Part shown: positions 44,952 to 54,371 of the stretch, piece after piece
How the letters are laid out: each line of letters begins with the position of its first letter
Numbering within the stretch: the stretch's first letter is position 1
Assembly: GCA_002708305.1 (NCBI GenBank)
Contig: PANE01000041.1
Span: 26,405 to 90,404 of the forward strand
Origin: Rhodospirillaceae bacterium
GTDB lineage: Bacteria; Pseudomonadota; Alphaproteobacteria; Thalassobaculales; Thalassobaculaceae
DNA: 64,000 bases
Direction: 5' to 3'
Made by a program: the position numbers and the translations under genes
Notes under the pieces: generated by a model
What the model was told of the DNA's origin: nothing
What the model saw: only the letters and a program-made list of their open reading frames with translations
The model's database searches: none

Positions 44952-45011
44952 CGATTTTCTCCTTATAGTTAAAAGACGCTTTTTTACATTAAATTAACTT
45001 GGTAGATGATT

Positions 45012-45021
45012 GTAACGTTAC
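45012..45021. promoter_or_regulatory. Palindrome GTAACGTTAC between RraA and MFS genes
   Basis: A perfect 10-base palindrome with a central CG, as in LacI/GalR-type operators, lies in the 253-base divergent region. A second dyad, TGATCT-TAG-AGATCA, is at 45104-45118. Their position between divergent catabolic genes fits operators. No cognate regulator gene is in the window. Confidence 0.35.
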
Positions 45022-45103
45022 CTTTCACCATCCTAACAAATTGCAATTTAAATTTTACCAAAAAATCTCGTTTATGAAAAAATAATTTGCCTTTTGATGA
45101 CGT

Positions 45104-45118
45104 TGATCTTAGAGATCA
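45104..45118. promoter_or_regulatory. Inverted repeat TGATCT-TAG-AGATCA upstream of MFS gene
   Basis: Perfect 6-base arms with a 3-base spacer, 87 bases before the preferred MFS start at 45205. It could be a second operator in the same divergent promoter region as the palindrome at 45012-45021, or a leader hairpin. Confidence 0.3.
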
Positions 45119-45204
45119 CCAGTAATCGTTGGTCCAAAAATTCGATCCTGCTGTTCAGGTATTGTTTGTTTAACTTGTACCAGAAAACGCGGGATGAGTT
45201 TTTC

Positions 45205-46437
45205 ATGATCAAAGAGAAAATACCGAGCATAGAAATTCCCTATGGCTGGGTTATCATAGTGGCTTCCTTACTTCTAAATACGATTGCCCTTGGCGCTCCT
45301 AATATACTTTTCGTCGCCTTAAAACCCATAGCGGCCGATCTTGGCGAACAACGGTGGGTTCCATCTCTGGCTTACTCATTCATGATGATTGGGGCTGGCG
45401 TCGGCGGTGTGTTTATGGGGTTATGGATGGACCGAAAAGGAATTTTGGGGCCTGCGGTATTCGGTTCCCTAATGATTGCTTTGGGCGCTTTCGTTGCAAG
45501 TTTTACCCAGGATCGTTGGGGCTTATGGATTGCAAATGGAATTCTAATAGGTTTATTTGGAAAAGCGGCCATGATCGCCCCCTTGGTCGCAAATGCTACT
45601 CGTTGGTTTGATAGAAGGCGAGGTCTAGCTGTTGCTATAATAGCCTCGGGGCAAGGGTTAGCAGGTATTGTGTGGCCTCCGATATTCCAAGTTTTGAATG
45701 ACATGGTTGGTTGGCGCGAGACTTTTTTTTATTTTTCGATGTTTTCCCTTATCACTATGCTACCTTTGACCTGGCTAATAAGGCCGCGTCCTCCTGAGTT
45801 ACCAAAAGACTATCCAAGTGAATTGGTAAGTAATGACGGACGTGTTCTCGGCTTATCTTCTAACGGCGTTCAGCTTGTGCTTTGGCTGGCAGTTATCTGT
45901 TGTTGCTCAGCGATGGCTATGCCTGTTGTACATCTCGTTAGTTACGGTACTGATTTAGGCCATTCTGCATCGAGTGCCGCAGGGCTACTATCGGTTATGA
46001 TGGGTTGCGGCTTCATTAGTAGAATTTGTTTTGGTATGCTTTCAGATCGGATAGGACCTGTTCCCACTCTGCTCATAGGGTCTGCTAGTCAGGCAACTAT
46101 GTTGCTTGTCTTTGCTTGGGTGGACAGTCTTTTAGGTCTTTACATTGCAGCGGCGCTTTTTGGTATAGGGTTTGCAGGAATTATGCCTTGTTATCCAATG
46201 ATACTTCGGTTGTGGTTTCCTGTTACGCAAATTGGATGGCGCGTCGCCGCACAATACGGATTTGCTGCGGTTGGAATGGCAATTGGAGGGTGGATGGCTG
46301 GTCATATTTATGACGTGATGGGATCCTATAAATTTGCTTTTCTGGGCGGCTTTTGCTTCAATATTATCAACCTGATTGTCTTTATTTACTTTTATTTACG
46401 TTCTCGAAAAATTGAGTCCCAAGGGTCACTTGCGTAA
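45205..46437 (+). CDS. MFS transporter (monocarboxylate/oxalate-formate antiporter-like)
   Basis: A 410-residue protein with twelve predicted membrane helices: YGWVIIVASLLLNTIALG (helix 1), GLWMDRKG in the 2-3 loop, and GMLSDRIGP in the 8-9 loop. The layout resembles the monocarboxylate/OFA subgroup of MFS. It probably imports a small carboxylate. The frame starts at 45094, but the ATG at 45205 follows GGGATGAG and starts near the first helix. It is 58 bases upstream of the dimethylglycine dehydrogenase-like gene. Confidence 0.88.
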   Translation: MIKEKIPSIEIPYGWVIIVASLLLNTIALGAPNILFVALKPIAADLGEQRWVPSLAYSFMMIGAGVGGVFMGLWMDRKGILGPAVFGSLMIALGAFVASFTQDRWGLWIANGILIGLFGKAAMIAPLVANATRWFDRRRGLAVAIIASGQGLAGIVWPPIFQVLNDMVGWRETFFYFSMFSLITMLPLTWLIRPRPPELPKDYPSELVSNDGRVLGLSSNGVQLVLWLAVICCCSAMAMPVVHLVSYGTDLGHSASSAAGLLSVMMGCGFISRICFGMLSDRIGPVPTLLIGSASQATMLLVFAWVDSLLGLYIAAALFGIGFAGIMPCYPMILRLWFPVTQIGWRVAAQYGFAAVGMAIGGWMAGHIYDVMGSYKFAFLGGFCFNIINLIVFIYFYLRSRKIESQGSLA

Positions 46438-46494
46438 TTTAAGGCCGCTGAATACAATTTAGAATTGATAAGTTAATAGGGGCGGGAAGGTACA

Positions 46495-48966
46495 ATGACT
46501 AATTTTCCAAGTCAGGCTCGAGTGGTGATCGTGGGTGGCGGTGTTATAGGCTGCTCTGTTGCTTATCATCTGGCAAAACTGGGTTGGAAAAATATAGTCC
46601 TCTTGGAGCGAAAACAATTAACTAGTGGCACAACATGGCATGCTGCTGGTTTAATTGGTCAACTCAGAGCTACGTTCAATATGACAAAATTGGCAATTTA
46701 TTCGAGTGATTTGTATGACGGTTTAGAAGTAGAAACAGGTGTTGCAACAGGGTATAAAAGAAATGGTTCACTATCGCTTGCTATTACATCAGAACGTATG
46801 GAGGAACTCACTCGTGGCGCTGTTATGGCGAAAAATTTTGGTATTGCAGCTGACATATTATCTTCTGAAGAAGTTCAAGCTCGATATCCACTTCTAAACA
46901 CTTTGGATTCTGTAGGAGGGCTTTTTCTGTCCAGTGATGGACAAGCCGATCCAACAAATATCGCTTTAGCATTAGCCAAGGGAGCGCGTCAGCATGGTGC
47001 TGAAGTATACGAGAATGTTAAAGTAACTGGTATCAAGCAAGCTAACGGATATGTCACAGGGGTAGAAACCACTAACGGTATGATCAAGGCGGAATATATT
47101 GTTAATTGTGCCGGTATGTGGGGGCGTGATATTGGTCGCATGGCTAATGTCCATATCCCACTTCATGCGAGTGAACATTTTTATATAGTTACGGAGCCAA
47201 TTTCCGAATTGCAGCGTGATTTACCTGTTCTTCGAATTCCAGATGAAGCTACCTACTATAAGGAGGACGCAGGCAAATTATTGATCGGAGCATTTGAGTT
47301 GAATGCTAAGCCATGGGGGATGGGTGGTATTCCGGATGATTTTTGTTTTGATCAATTGCCTGAGGATATCGAGCACTTTGCGCCAATTTTGGAAGCAGCT
47401 GTAAAGCGTATGCCAGTTCTCGAGAGAGCTGGAATACAACTTTTTTTCAATGGCCCTGAGAGTTTTACCCCTGATGATAGATATCTGCTTGGAGAAGCTC
47501 CTAATTTAAAAAACTTTTATATGGCATGTGGATTTAACTCCATTGGAATTCAATCTGCGGGTGGGGCAGGAAAGGCTTTATCGGAATGGATGGATGCGGG
47601 AGAACCTCCATTTGATCTATGGGATGTGGATATCCGCCGTATGCAACGTTTCCAGAGTAACAAAACGTATCTTTTCCATCGTTCCAAGGAAACCCTTGGA
47701 TTACTCTATGCCGATCATTTTCCATATAGACAATATGAGTCCGCTCGGGGAATAAGAAAAAGCCCAATTCATGATGACCTTTCAAAACTTGGGGCATGTT
47801 TTGGGGAGGCTGCTGGTTGGGAACGACCAAATTGGTTCCTGCCCATGAGCGATAGAAAGGCAGGAAAAAACGCTGAGTACCAGTACTCGTGGAAAAGGCA
47901 AAACTGGTTTGGCTATGCAGCAAAAGAGCATCTGGCTATTCGAAAAGGCGTTGGTTTTTTTGACTTAACTTCTTTTGCAAAATTTCGAGTTGAAGGAAAA
48001 GATGCAGAGGCGGTGTTGCAAAAACTCATGGCAAATGATGTTGCCGTGGATGTCGGGAAAATAGTTTATGGCCAATGGCTCAATAGTTCTGGGGGGATAG
48101 AAGCTGATTTGACTGTAACAAGGCTCGCCGAAACTGCTTTTTTAATAGTTACGGCGGCTGTCTCTACTGTCCGAGACTTGTCTTGGATTAACCGGAATAT
48201 ACCAGACGAAGCCAATTGCGTTGTAACAGATGTAACCAGTGCAGAGGCTGTGTTCTCTCTAATGGGGCCAAAATCCCGAGACTTATTAGGGGATATAACA
48301 TCTGATAGTTTATCTAATGATGAGTTTCCATTTGGAACTGCGAAAGAAATAGAAATAGGGATGGGTTTAGCAAGAGCGCACCGTATTAGCTATGTTGGGG
48401 AATTAGGTTGGGAGTTATATGTTCCAACGGATATGGCTAGACATGTTTTTGATGTTATTTTAGAGTCTGGAGGTGATAAAGAGTTACAGTTCTGTGGCAT
48501 GCATGTACTTGATTCTTGCCGATTAGAAAAGGGTTATCGACATTTTGGCCATGACATAACCGACGAAGATCATGTTCTTGAGGCAGGACTGGGGTTCTGT
48601 GTAAAATTGAATAAGCCAAGCAGTAAATTTGGAAATTTTATTGGTCGAGATGCAGTTTTAGAAAAAAAAGATCAAGGGCTTAGTAGGCGATTAGTGCAAT
48701 TTAAACTGCGTGATCCATCTCCCTTGCTTTATCATAACGAGACTATTTACCAAGATGGGAAAGCTGTTGGTCGGATCACCTCAGGCGCCTTCGGACATTA
48801 TCTTGGTGGATCAGTAGGCTTGGGTTATGTCCCTTGTGAACCAGGGGCTACTGTGAAGCAGATGTTGGATGCTAATTATGAAATTGATGTTGCCGGGGTG
48901 CGGGTTCAAGCTGACGCAAGCCTAAAACCGCTCTATGATCCATCAGGGGAAAAAGTAAAAGCATAG
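46495..48966 (+). CDS. Dimethylglycine/sarcosine dehydrogenase-like FAD and folate enzyme
   Basis: An 823-residue protein. The N-terminal DAO domain has VVIVGGGVIGCSVAYHL and SGTTWHAAGL, where H49 is placed like the histidine that covalently binds FAD in mammalian DMGDH. A FAO_M domain follows, then a GcvT-like folate-binding domain (VGELGWELYVP) and a GcvT C-terminal barrel. These enzymes oxidatively demethylate N-methyl amino acids, pass formaldehyde to tetrahydrofolate and give electrons to ETF (EtfAB is at 10-12 kb). The exact methylated substrate is open. GGAAGG precedes the ATG. Confidence 0.9.
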   Translation: MTNFPSQARVVIVGGGVIGCSVAYHLAKLGWKNIVLLERKQLTSGTTWHAAGLIGQLRATFNMTKLAIYSSDLYDGLEVETGVATGYKRNGSLSLAITSERMEELTRGAVMAKNFGIAADILSSEEVQARYPLLNTLDSVGGLFLSSDGQADPTNIALALAKGARQHGAEVYENVKVTGIKQANGYVTGVETTNGMIKAEYIVNCAGMWGRDIGRMANVHIPLHASEHFYIVTEPISELQRDLPVLRIPDEATYYKEDAGKLLIGAFELNAKPWGMGGIPDDFCFDQLPEDIEHFAPILEAAVKRMPVLERAGIQLFFNGPESFTPDDRYLLGEAPNLKNFYMACGFNSIGIQSAGGAGKALSEWMDAGEPPFDLWDVDIRRMQRFQSNKTYLFHRSKETLGLLYADHFPYRQYESARGIRKSPIHDDLSKLGACFGEAAGWERPNWFLPMSDRKAGKNAEYQYSWKRQNWFGYAAKEHLAIRKGVGFFDLTSFAKFRVEGKDAEAVLQKLMANDVAVDVGKIVYGQWLNSSGGIEADLTVTRLAETAFLIVTAAVSTVRDLSWINRNIPDEANCVVTDVTSAEAVFSLMGPKSRDLLGDITSDSLSNDEFPFGTAKEIEIGMGLARAHRISYVGELGWELYVPTDMARHVFDVILESGGDKELQFCGMHVLDSCRLEKGYRHFGHDITDEDHVLEAGLGFCVKLNKPSSKFGNFIGRDAVLEKKDQGLSRRLVQFKLRDPSPLLYHNETIYQDGKAVGRITSGAFGHYLGGSVGLGYVPCEPGATVKQMLDANYEIDVAGVRVQADASLKPLYDPSGEKVKA

Positions 48967-49009
48967 AAGAAGATGAGCCTCAACAATGGTTTTATATTCT
49001 GTCCTCATA

Positions 49010-50557
49010 TTAGCCTGTTATCCCAATATTCCATGGGATAAACTCATGTCGCCCTAGATTTAGTTGCTCGCTCTTAGTTTTGCCGCCTGATGCCACATAC
49101 AGAAAATATTCGAATATTCTCTGTCCCATGGCTTCCATATCAACTTCTCCGTCAAGTATAGCCCCACAGTTGATATCCATATCTTCTTCTAGTCGCTTAA
49201 ACATTGGGGTATTCGTGGCAAGTTTAATGGATGGGCTCGGTTTTGCCCCAAAACATGAACCCCGACCAGTCGTGAAGGCAATCATATTTGCTCCACCAGC
49301 GATTTGACCTGTAGCGGAGACCGGGTCAAATCCTGGTGAATCCATAAAAACGAACCCATGTGTTTTAACCGGTTCTGCATATTTATAAACATCCATCAAT
49401 GGACCTGTCCCACCTTTCATGGATGATCCAAGAGACTTTTCTAGAATGTTAGCAAGTCCGCCATGTTGATTGCCGGGGCTGACAGTTCCATTAATTTGTA
49501 CGTCCCGACCAACAGCGTATTCATCTTTCCACCATCGTATACGTTCAATTAACTTCTTTCCTATCTCCACTGATGCGGCTCTCGTAGTCAAAGTGTGCTC
49601 GACACCATAGATTTCTGGAGTTTCTGAAAGTATTCCGGTGCCGCCATGTTGAGAAAGAATGTCGATTGCTTTGCCAAGTGCAGGGTTTGCTGTAATGGAC
49701 GAAAACCCATCTGATCCACCGCATTGTAATCCGACCATTATGTGGCTCGCAGACACGGTTTGTCGCCTACACTTATTGGCCTCTATTAAGAGTTCCTCGA
49801 CAATAGCGATCCCATTAGCAATTGTTTGTCGAGTTCCTCCAGACTCCTGCATTACAAGAGTTCTCAGATTGGGCCCAGGCTCGAGCTTTTGTGCCTGGAA
49901 AAGGCCGCCGACCTGGCACCTTTCGCATCCTAATCCAACTATTAAACTTGAGGCCACATTGGGTTGCCTTATGTAACCGGCGAGAGTTCTATGAAGTAAA
50001 TCCATAGGCTCTCCTGTCATTTCCATACCACAACCGGTATCATGACTAAAAGCAGCGACACCATCCACATTTGGGTATGCTGCTAAACGTTCTTTTGTAA
50101 AGTGATCTGCTATTGCATGAACCACGGTGGCGGAGCAATTAACTGTAGAGACAATCGCGATAAAATTTCGTGTCCCCACGCTACCATTTGGTCTCAAATA
50201 CCCTTGAAATGTTGCTCGCTTATTTTCTGGGAGCAACTCCAATGGCTTGAACTCTTTCGTATATGCGTAATCACGGTGGAATTCTTTAAATTCAATATTA
50301 TGATTATGAAGCATCGTTCCTGCTAGGATGTCATCTTTTGCAAAACCAATAGTTACATTGTATTTCGTTATAGGATTACCCTTTAAAATATCGGAGATGG
50401 CGATCTTGTATCCGGGAGGTATTATCTCTCGTGTTACAATATTGGTATCTGGCAGTCTTGCCCCGGAATTGATCTCAGTTAATGCGATGGATACGTTATC
50501 GGCCGAGTTTAACCGAATTGCAGGTCCAGTTGTTTTTTTATCATTAAGATTCAACAT
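49010..50557 (-). CDS. UxaA/GarD-type altronate (or galactarate) dehydratase
   Basis: A 515-residue full-length dehydratase of the UxaA family. It has an N-terminal SAF domain (residues about 10-100), and a C-terminal iron-dependent dehydratase domain with STVNCSATVVH, HDTGCGMEM, GLGCERCQ, LQCGGSDGFS and TTGRGSCFG. It dehydrates D-altronate or a related sugar acid to the 2-keto-3-deoxy form. No uxaB/uxaC neighbours are present, so the substrate could differ. AGGGG precedes the ATG. It converges on the dehydrogenase-like gene. Confidence 0.9.
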   Translation of the reverse strand: MLNLNDKKTTGPAIRLNSADNVSIALTEINSGARLPDTNIVTREIIPPGYKIAISDILKGNPITKYNVTIGFAKDDILAGTMLHNHNIEFKEFHRDYAYTKEFKPLELLPENKRATFQGYLRPNGSVGTRNFIAIVSTVNCSATVVHAIADHFTKERLAAYPNVDGVAAFSHDTGCGMEMTGEPMDLLHRTLAGYIRQPNVASSLIVGLGCERCQVGGLFQAQKLEPGPNLRTLVMQESGGTRQTIANGIAIVEELLIEANKCRRQTVSASHIMVGLQCGGSDGFSSITANPALGKAIDILSQHGGTGILSETPEIYGVEHTLTTRAASVEIGKKLIERIRWWKDEYAVGRDVQINGTVSPGNQHGGLANILEKSLGSSMKGGTGPLMDVYKYAEPVKTHGFVFMDSPGFDPVSATGQIAGGANMIAFTTGRGSCFGAKPSPSIKLATNTPMFKRLEEDMDINCGAILDGEVDMEAMGQRIFEYFLYVASGGKTKSEQLNLGRHEFIPWNIGITG

Positions 50558-50642
50558 GCCAAATTCCCCTTTTTGGATGGTAACTTTCCAAGTTTAATGC
50601 TTCAGTAAGTTTTTACATATAAATTTTATACTATTGCCAACT

Positions 50643-51836
50643 TTATCTTTTTGGCCGGTAAGACTCTGGAGCAAATCGTGCGAATGACGCACCGATTACT
50701 GACAAAATTATCGCAGCGAGATAAAGCGCCATGTCAGTTCCGTGAGTGTCAACAATAAACCCAAGTATCACAGGTCCAACGACATAACCGATATCACCTA
50801 ACATCCTAAAAAGACTCATGGCAGAGGCGTTCATCCCTGGTGGGGCCGAATCTGCTGCGTACGCTGCTGGGGCGGAACCCCCAATTCCGGACGCGATACC
50901 CCATAACGCATTCGCTAAGGCAAATCCAAGAAAAGAGTCTGCGCTTGCAAAAAGTAAGAAAGACCCTCCAGTCAAAAAAGTAAAAGGAGCAATAATTGCC
51001 TTCCTCCCCCAGCGATCTGCAGCGACGCCAGCTGGGTAAACAGCACAAAGCCCTAATAAACTGCCAACCGCCAAGGCTATTCCAATTTCGTCATATTCTA
51101 GTTGTATTTTAAAGCTGCCTATGATTGGGACGATATTAAATAAACCACCTGTTCTTGTTAATGCGTGTGCTAGCGCAATCCCACTCACGAGAACAAACCC
51201 TGTATTTTTAGATAATATCTTAAGTTGATCTTTCAAAGGAGGTAGTATGGTCCCTTTGATCTCCTTTTCTTTAGCCAATTGTCTGGTTTCTTTCACTTTT
51301 AAAAGAGCTATTGAACTTGCCAAAAAGCTGGCTAATGCACAAAACCAAAATGGTGCTAAGAGCCCAAAATTTTGAGCAAGATAGCCTCCGGGTAATGGCC
51401 CTATTCCGACCGCAAAAATGAAGGTTCCTTGATATATAGCGATTATTCGACCCCGCCGAGCAGGTGTTGTAATATCAGCTAATATTACGGATCCAGTGGT
51501 CACTACCATCCCAGCTCCGGCCCCTGCAATAAACCGTGCGAGTAAAAATTCTGGATAAGCAGTAGCGTAAACACTCAATAGATTTCCAGCCGTGGCTAGC
51601 AACCCCCCAATTGCTAAGGCCGGTTTTCTTCCCCATTTATCTGAAATTTGACCAGACGGAATTGCCATTACGAATCTTGCTAAACCATACACACCTATTG
51701 CAAAACCGATAGCGGTCCCTGAAACGCCAAATGTTTCTGCATATAATGGCAAGGACGGTACCATCGCACCGAAACCGAGCTGATTGGCAAAAATCAGCAC
51801 GCACATCCAGATTAGAACGTTACGCTCGAAAGTCAT
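50643..51836 (-). CDS. MFS transporter
   Basis: A 397-residue protein with about twelve membrane helices, SGQISDKWGRKPAL in the 2-3 loop, and GVAADRWGRKAII in the 8-9 loop, both the canonical MFS signature. It resembles drug:H+ antiporter-1 type carriers. The substrate is unknown. It lies 86 bases downstream of nothing on its own strand and is divergent from the DHA2 carrier at 52044; it is upstream of the UxaA gene and could serve sugar-acid uptake or export. Confidence 0.88.
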   Translation of the reverse strand: MTFERNVLIWMCVLIFANQLGFGAMVPSLPLYAETFGVSGTAIGFAIGVYGLARFVMAIPSGQISDKWGRKPALAIGGLLATAGNLLSVYATAYPEFLLARFIAGAGAGMVVTTGSVILADITTPARRGRIIAIYQGTFIFAVGIGPLPGGYLAQNFGLLAPFWFCALASFLASSIALLKVKETRQLAKEKEIKGTILPPLKDQLKILSKNTGFVLVSGIALAHALTRTGGLFNIVPIIGSFKIQLEYDEIGIALAVGSLLGLCAVYPAGVAADRWGRKAIIAPFTFLTGGSFLLFASADSFLGFALANALWGIASGIGGSAPAAYAADSAPPGMNASAMSLFRMLGDIGYVVGPVILGFIVDTHGTDMALYLAAIILSVIGASFARFAPESYRPKR

Positions 51837-52043
51837 TTTTAAGATATTTCACAAACGGATTTTAAATAACGATGAGAGGTATTACATCGCGTTTAAGATA
51901 ATAGCTACAATATGCATCGATAATATTAGAAAAACTCTCTTTAAAGGTTAAGTACTCTTGTGATGTCTTGTAATCGTTATTGCGGCCCGTATTTGAAAGC
52001 TTAACACTAAATGATTGCGTTCTTTTAAGAATTTGGAAACTCA

Positions 52044-53540
52044 ATGTCAGAGCCAATAGACACTAGTCCGGGCTATAGACTGCTATTACTTATTACAATG
52101 GCAGGCACGACTATGCTTTATTCATTAACGATGACTATGGTTAATATTATTTTGCCACAATTACAAGGCGCCTTGTCTGCAAGTCAGGACCAAATTTCAT
52201 GGGTGATCACACTTAATGTTTTAGCAACAGCGATAGCAACCCCACTTACAGGTTCAATGGTTGCAATCTTTGGAAGACGAGCAGTTTTGATCTTTTGTAG
52301 TACAAGTTTTACTATTGCTACATTGGCTTGTGGCTTTGCTGATTCTCTAGAAACTTTAATATTCCTTCGTATTCTTCAGGGTGCTGCAGGAGCTCCTTTA
52401 GTTCCTTTGTCTCAGTCAACATTGCTGCAAAGCTATCCCCGCGATATGCATGCTAAAGTTAATGGAATTTATGGTATGGCCGTAGTGGTTGGGCCCGCGA
52501 TAGCTCCTTCCTTGGGTGGTTACTTATCAGAAGTTTACGACTGGAGATGGGTTTTTTTTATGATGGTTCCTATAGGTATCTTTTCAATTTTGGGAAATAT
52601 GAAATTCGTTAGAGATGCTGGGCAAGAGAAAAACTCTAAATTTGATTATCTAGGGTTCACTCTTTTTTCTATTGCGATTGTCTGTTTGCAATTGATATTA
52701 GATCATGGTGAACGAGAGGATTGGTTAGAGTCGCTCTATATAATTAGTCTCATCACTTTTATGGGGATAGCATTTTATATGTTCGTAACGAACACCATGT
52801 TTGCGCAACAGCCCTATATTGACCCAAGGATATTTTTAAATCGCAATTATGTCTTGGGCGTCATTTTGGTTTTTGTATATGGATCACTTAATTTTACGCC
52901 TCTTGTTCTTTTACCGTCCATGTTACAAAACTTGCAAGGTTACCCAGACTTACTGATTGGTTGGATACTGGCTATGCGCGGCGTTGGCATGATACTTGGT
53001 TTCTTTGTTGCTGCGCGGATGGGAAAGTTTGATCCTCGCGTCGGTATGGTTATTGGTATGGCCTGCATTGGTTTCAGTGGATGGTTGATGAGTTTATACG
53101 ATCTTAACGTGACCCTTTCAGCTGTTTCCTGGGCAAGTAGTTTGCAAGGGTTTGGGTGCGGAGTTCTATGGGTTCCTTTAGCAGTTATAACATTTTCCAC
53201 CATTCCACATTATCTTTTTCCAACTGCGTCAGCATTCTTTCATTTGTTGAGGAACTTAGGAACAAGCGTTTTTGTGGCGATAAGTATTACTTTATTGATT
53301 CGAACCTCTAAAATTAGTTATTCTGAACTGATGGAAAGTATAAACCCCTATGAAGAAAGATTGAGCTTTCCAAATGTTGTAGGTAATGGCAACGTCGATT
53401 GGATGGATAATTTAACAAATTTAGTTTCTGAAGTTTCTAGGCAATCTTCAATGATTGGTTATGATAATATCTTTTATTTTTATGCGTTAACTTGCTTAAT
53501 TGCATTACCAGTATTGTCATTAGTGACTGTAAGAAAATAG
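52044..53540 (+). CDS. DHA2-family MFS transporter (EmrB/QacA type)
   Basis: A 498-residue carrier with about fourteen membrane helices. Motif C-like GPAIAPSLGGYLSE and DHA2 signatures SWVITLNVLATAIATPLTG and GRRAVLIFC are visible. Members export drugs or toxic organic compounds with a proton. It is about 40 bases upstream of the Rieske gene and on the same strand, so it likely belongs to that operon, perhaps exporting a toxic substrate or intermediate. No EmrA-type adaptor is encoded. Confidence 0.9.
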   Translation: MSEPIDTSPGYRLLLLITMAGTTMLYSLTMTMVNIILPQLQGALSASQDQISWVITLNVLATAIATPLTGSMVAIFGRRAVLIFCSTSFTIATLACGFADSLETLIFLRILQGAAGAPLVPLSQSTLLQSYPRDMHAKVNGIYGMAVVVGPAIAPSLGGYLSEVYDWRWVFFMMVPIGIFSILGNMKFVRDAGQEKNSKFDYLGFTLFSIAIVCLQLILDHGEREDWLESLYIISLITFMGIAFYMFVTNTMFAQQPYIDPRIFLNRNYVLGVILVFVYGSLNFTPLVLLPSMLQNLQGYPDLLIGWILAMRGVGMILGFFVAARMGKFDPRVGMVIGMACIGFSGWLMSLYDLNVTLSAVSWASSLQGFGCGVLWVPLAVITFSTIPHYLFPTASAFFHLLRNLGTSVFVAISITLLIRTSKISYSELMESINPYEERLSFPNVVGNGNVDWMDNLTNLVSEVSRQSSMIGYDNIFYFYALTCLIALPVLSLVTVRK

Positions 53541-53580
53541 CGTATCACACGATGATTTAAAAAAGGTAAGGATTATAGTT

Positions 53581-53952
53581 ATGCAAACCTATCGAATCGG
53601 ACTTGTTAGCGAATTTGAAGATAGAACAAAGAAGGTCTTTAATCTCGGCGAAAGTGAAGTTGGTGTCTTCCGATTGGGAAAAAGATTCTACGCATGGTAT
53701 AATACTTGCCCCCATCAAGGTGGGCCAGTCTGTCAAGGCAGAATGTATCCACGCGTCCTTGAAAATTTAGATGAAAATAAGAAAAGTCATGGCCGTTTAT
53801 ATGACGAAAATGATCTTAATATTGTTTGCCCATGGCATGGTCTTGAGTTTGATGTGAGAACGGGGAAGCATCCAGGGAATGAGGGAATAGCTCTAGATCC
53901 ACTTCCTGTTCAGATTGATGGAGGTGAAATTTATGTCGTTGTTGGAGAATAA
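53581..53952 (+). CDS. Rieske [2Fe-2S] ferredoxin-like protein
   Basis: A 123-residue Rieske domain protein with C43-x-H45 (NTCPHQGGP) and C83-x2-H86 (VCPWHGLEFDVRTGKHPG). The 37 residues between H45 and C83 are about 20 more than in standard Rieske ferredoxins. The insert is charged (VLENLDENKK). It probably delivers electrons to an oxygenase or acts in a redox step, but no Rieske oxygenase alpha subunit or ferredoxin reductase lies nearby. Its 3' end overlaps the next gene by 20 bases. Confidence 0.88.
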   Translation: MQTYRIGLVSEFEDRTKKVFNLGESEVGVFRLGKRFYAWYNTCPHQGGPVCQGRMYPRVLENLDENKKSHGRLYDENDLNIVCPWHGLEFDVRTGKHPGNEGIALDPLPVQIDGGEIYVVVGE

Positions 53953-54346
53953 AAAGCCCGAGCAGAGATTAATGACTGAAGATAGTATAGAAAACGATCC
54001 CTATGCAATATTCGAAAGAGCTGCAGAAACTTTATGGGAGCGAACTGAGTTAGCACTTGAAAAAGGTGAGGTTGCTAGAATTTCAGATGATGCAGTTACA
54101 AAATTGATGACGACAGCGCTCAAACTCTATGCCGCTAAAACTGATGGTGAAAACCGAACGTTTAGGCCCGTTTTAGGTAATTATGATGAGGTTGTAACTC
54201 CTACCGAGGCTTTGACTGCGGTTACGGAAGTGCTTCGTGCTTTGCGGCTTGGGCCTATGGAATTTGGGCTATGGTCAAGACGACGCCCAGAAGATTACCA
54301 CGATATGGAATTTGAGATAACTAAGTCTGACAATACTCTAAAATAA
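53933..54346 (+). CDS. Hypothetical protein between Rieske and amidohydrolase genes, 137 residues
   Basis: I do not recognise this protein. It is mostly helical and acidic, with DPYAIFERAAETLWERTELALE, a VTKLMTTALKLYAAK helix, and a C-terminal RLGPMEFGLWSRRRPEDYHDM. It has no cysteine or membrane segment. The start is fixed by GGAGGTG at 53920-53926 and the ATG at 53933, inside the Rieske reading frame. Tight coupling to Rieske and amidohydrolase genes suggests it is a subunit or accessory of the same system. Confidence 0.72.
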   Translation: MSLLENKKPEQRLMTEDSIENDPYAIFERAAETLWERTELALEKGEVARISDDAVTKLMTTALKLYAAKTDGENRTFRPVLGNYDEVVTPTEALTAVTEVLRALRLGPMEFGLWSRRRPEDYHDMEFEITKSDNTLK

Positions 54347-54371
54347 ATAGTCGATAAGGGGAGAATTACGA

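Noticed and set aside
45094..45204. An MFS start at 45094 giving 37 extra residues.
   Set aside because: The extension is unlike other MFS N-termini and contains the dyad at 45104-45118; the ATG at 45205 has a ribosome-binding site and begins near helix 1.
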